Shown: positions 61,211 to 64,000 of the stretch, piece after piece
How the letters are laid out: the number at the start of each line of letters is the position of its first letter
Numbering within the stretch: position 1 is the first letter of the stretch
Notes under the pieces: model-generated
The model's input: only the letters and a program-made list of their open reading frames with translations
Databases searched by the model: none
Told to the model about the DNA's origin: nothing
Source of the DNA: Serinus canaria
Taxonomy: Eukaryota > Chordata > Aves > Passeriformes > Fringillidae
NCBI RefSeq assembly: GCF_022539315.1
Contig: NC_066315.1
Span: forward strand, 20,869,649 to 20,933,648
Direction of reading: 5' to 3'
DNA: 64,000 nt
Position numbers and translations under genes: made by a program

Positions 61211-64000
61211 TAGTTTCTTCAGTAGGACTTCTGAATAGGAAATTCCTTGAGGAATGTATGTGTCCAGTTTCCTGTAATATGGTGATTTCTTCTGTAGGAA
61301 TGTGGTAGCCTTTTATCTGATGCAAGTTAGTTAAAGTGCAAAGCATTCTGTTTGAGCAACATTTTAATCAGGTTTTTTTTTCTGGTTTTATGGTGCCATG
61401 GACTGCTCTTTTTGCCTTGAAGGTTATTTTGAAATCAAGGAGTAGGGGAGGGGAGAGAGGAAAAAAAAATTGTCTTTGTAGAGAGCTGCCAATTGCCAGA
61501 CTCAGTTTGGGGAAGAGAACTTTGTCATTTGAAGAAACTGGTTCTTCTGCCAATTTTTCAAGTGATTTTTTTTCTTTAGGCAGAAAACCCAAATAATGTG
61601 TTTAATCTCTGCTTAAAGTGCTTATATTGAAGAGCTATTCCAAATGGCTTTTGAAAATGCCACAGGTTCTATATTTATCTATACAAAGCTGGCACCACAA
61701 CCAAGCTCAGAAGCTGCAAACAGTTTAACAGCTCAAATAGATTCAGGTTCTACCAATGGAGAAGAAAAGCCTAAAATCTGCAGACAGTGTTTCCCAGACA
61801 ATTTTATTCTTAGGAGAGCAAAAGCCAACAAGAGAACTCAAGGTGCAAGAACAGATATTCATACCTGGATCACTTGTGTCAAGACCTTCCTGCCCTTGAT
61901 TTCCAATTTAATGAATTTCATACCCAAGCCACCCATTGCTGAGTGTCGGCTGCCATCCCATCCGGCCAGCAAGCTGGGAAGCTTGCCCAGACTGCTGAGA
62001 CAGGCCTGTTGGTTCAGGGGGAAAAGAAAAGGTTTTAAATATCTCATGCTACAAGTGATGCCTTCTGCAAAAGCCAATCTGAAGTTTCTGTTACCAGCAC
62101 CAGTCTCTCGAGTGCATTTAGGATTGCCCCAGCATTTAGGTAACATGATTGCCTTAGTCTGGGTATAAATGTATTGACATATATTTTGCAACAGATTTTT
62201 TTCAAATTGGCAAGCAGAGCTAGGAAGTTGGCATCAAGCTTTAGACACACTTTAAGTGGTCTTCAGTACTTCAGAAGAATAAGGCAGTCTTGGTAGGCAG
62301 ATGGAGAACAGTAAAAATGGTAGACTTGTCAGGAACAGTCAATTCTCTCTGTTGCAAGCTCTGCAGAGGATTTTCCAGACCTCTTAAGTGATCTGCCTGG
62401 GGAACAGGTCCAACTGAAAGAGGCCCATGAAGGTGCTAGGTTGGATGCATGTTAAGAATTCACAGCAAAAACCATGCCCCATCTGGAATGCACACAATTA
62501 AATGTGGTGTAGGGATTAACACGTGAGAAGGCCTTCTGACAATAGTAATCATGCTACAAAAAGTCCTGAAGAAATGTCAATGAAATGTCAGAAGATCCCC
62601 AAACTACTATTGCAAATTGGTTTTGGAACAAAATAAATAGCAAGGACACATCTACCAGGAAGGAGTGAAGAGACTATGGATCCTTCCCTGGAACTGAATG
62701 CTACCCCAGCCCTGGAAGAGGGCACTTCCTCAGGGTTGCACCATGGCTCTCCTGACAGATGCCAGACACCTGCTTTGAGACTTGGAGACATTTTGCATGC
62801 AGTCATTTCCAGCTGAAGTGGATTCACCAGTCTTCCAAAATCTCCCTGGGTACACACAGACATGGCTTTCTGTGAGTGGGGTGGCAATACAGCTTTCCTT
62901 TGGTTTGAACAGAAATCCAGCCAGAGCTGAAGGTTCAGGTGGTGTCTGAGACTGTGTTCCATCACCCACTCTGTCCTGGGGTTTAGGCAAAAAGAAGTTG
63001 CTACAGGGCTGCAAGTGTTTCAAAACATGGGGTAGTGTCTCTAATGTAAAATTCAAAGCTTGTTGGGGAAGGCCTGATGATGTTATTGGTGGGAAGCTAC
63101 AGCACTGCTTTAAAATAAGCTTATGGTTTTCAAGCATTAGTCAGACTTTCATTAACTGCAGGTGCAAATTTTGAAAGTGTCATGCAAGCTCTCCTCTGCA
63201 GGATTGCAAAGTATTGATTGGACCATTCTTGTGTGCTCATAGCAAAAAAATCCACCCAACCTTCCCACTTCTTCCCTCATGAAGGAGGAAGAAACACAGT
63301 TTTGACAAGCAAAAGCAGGAATGAAGGGTCTGGGGAAGAGTAAGTGAAAGGCATAAAGATGAGAAGGATAAAAGAAATCCTAGAGGGAGAAGTACTATAC
63401 TGAAGATGGTGGCAGATTGGGGGGGGAAGAAGTTTCTTGAAAAGAAAGATGAAAAAATAAGATAATGATCTGAGAAGATGATGAAAACCTGAAATGCATA
63501 AAGCTTTACAAACAGAAAACAAAATGGGTTGTAAAGGAATGCTCTTCAGAGGTGCAGGGCAGAATAAAAGACAAGGGAAAGAAAAGCAAACTATCTGGGA
63601 TGTAATGTGCTGAGGTTTTAGTGTTTCTAAAAATGTGCCAGCTTCTTAAAGCAAACTACACAACAGTTTTCATGTGAGTATGATGATTTTATGTATCTGT
63701 TCTCTAAGGTCATTCCTTTTTTAATATTTAAAACAATGCTCTATTTTACTGGGTCACATTCATTTCCCCATTGTACTCAAGGAAAGGAGTTGCTGTATCT
63801 TATTGTAGTGAACCACTTAATGAACAATGCAGCTCATTATGATCCCCATGGTCATTTCTCCAGAGGATCCATCAAACTGAGGCCCCTTCCAGTGAGTCCT
63901 TGGTTGCTGCATCTAGGTGAGCACCTGTGCTGTGCCAGATCTGGAGAAGCTGCTCTTTGCTCCACTGATCAGTACTGTTTCACTGGCTGAATTGAAAAGG
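61211..64000. other. Intergenic DNA downstream of the gene
   Basis: No exon, RNA gene or recognisable repeat was found here. An open frame at 61644-62168 (+) has no recognisable domain and overlaps an open frame on the other strand, so it is not called. There is a purine-rich stretch with a G8 run around 63419-63427. Confidence 0.5.

Noticed and set aside
61644..62168. 174-codon open frame on the plus strand downstream of the gene
   Set aside because: It starts beyond the distal poly(A) signal, has no recognisable domain, and a 110-codon frame is open on the opposite strand, which argues for chance.
1..64000. CRISPR arrays, bacterial operons, tRNA or rRNA genes
   Set aside because: No regularly spaced direct repeats, no dense coding, and no cloverleaf or rRNA segments were seen; the sequence is clearly vertebrate intronic DNA.

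Overview
This is vertebrate nuclear DNA, almost certainly from a bird and most likely a songbird. The whole window is AT-rich (by eye, roughly 60 percent), has canonical GT-AG splice sites and AATAAA poly(A) signals, and contains no operon-like packing. The transposable-element content points to birds: three CR1 LINE 3' ends and three LTRs of retrovirus-like elements whose sequences match families I know from bird genomes. The LTR with 3' end at 28382 is one I associate with passerines. Family names are given from memory and were not searched.

Only one protein-coding gene can be supported. It lies on the + strand and the window holds its last two coding exons: an internal exon at 921-1053 and the terminal coding exon at 60730-60832, followed by a 3' UTR with two poly(A) signals (60936 and 61183). 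The exons join in phase across a single intron of about 59.7 kb that fills almost the entire window. The joined C-terminus is 77 residues: an acidic/aromatic segment containing NPWVTPIADQFQLG and then a lysine-rich tail ending in AAKNK. I do not recognise the family, so no symbol is given. The 5' part of the gene lies upstream of the window.

Layout: 1-920 is the end of an upstream intron; 921-1053 is the exon; 1054-60729 is the giant intron. In the intron are a degraded minus-strand LTR (about 6490-7131), a striking 95-bp inverted repeat/hairpin (9705-9799), a T/G-rich tract (about 10297-10436), an AT/ACAT microsatellite (12779-12816), two near-perfect 23-25 bp palindromes (14498 and 18664), a CR1 fragment (about 20270-20712), a CpG- and GC-rich LTR (28382 to about 29720, perhaps extending to 30310), small tandem repeats, a CR1 3' end (48401-48602), a 29-bp dispersed repeat pair (50168 and 50845), and a CR1/LTR composite (59609-59994). 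The terminal exon and UTR (60730 to about 61210) are followed by intergenic DNA to 64000 in which I see no gene.

I found no convincing new multi-gene system. The observation most worth a follow-up is the intronic hairpin at 9705-9799, followed by the two compact palindromes and the GC-rich LTR. Most long open frames in this window look like chance frames, several of them inside repeats.
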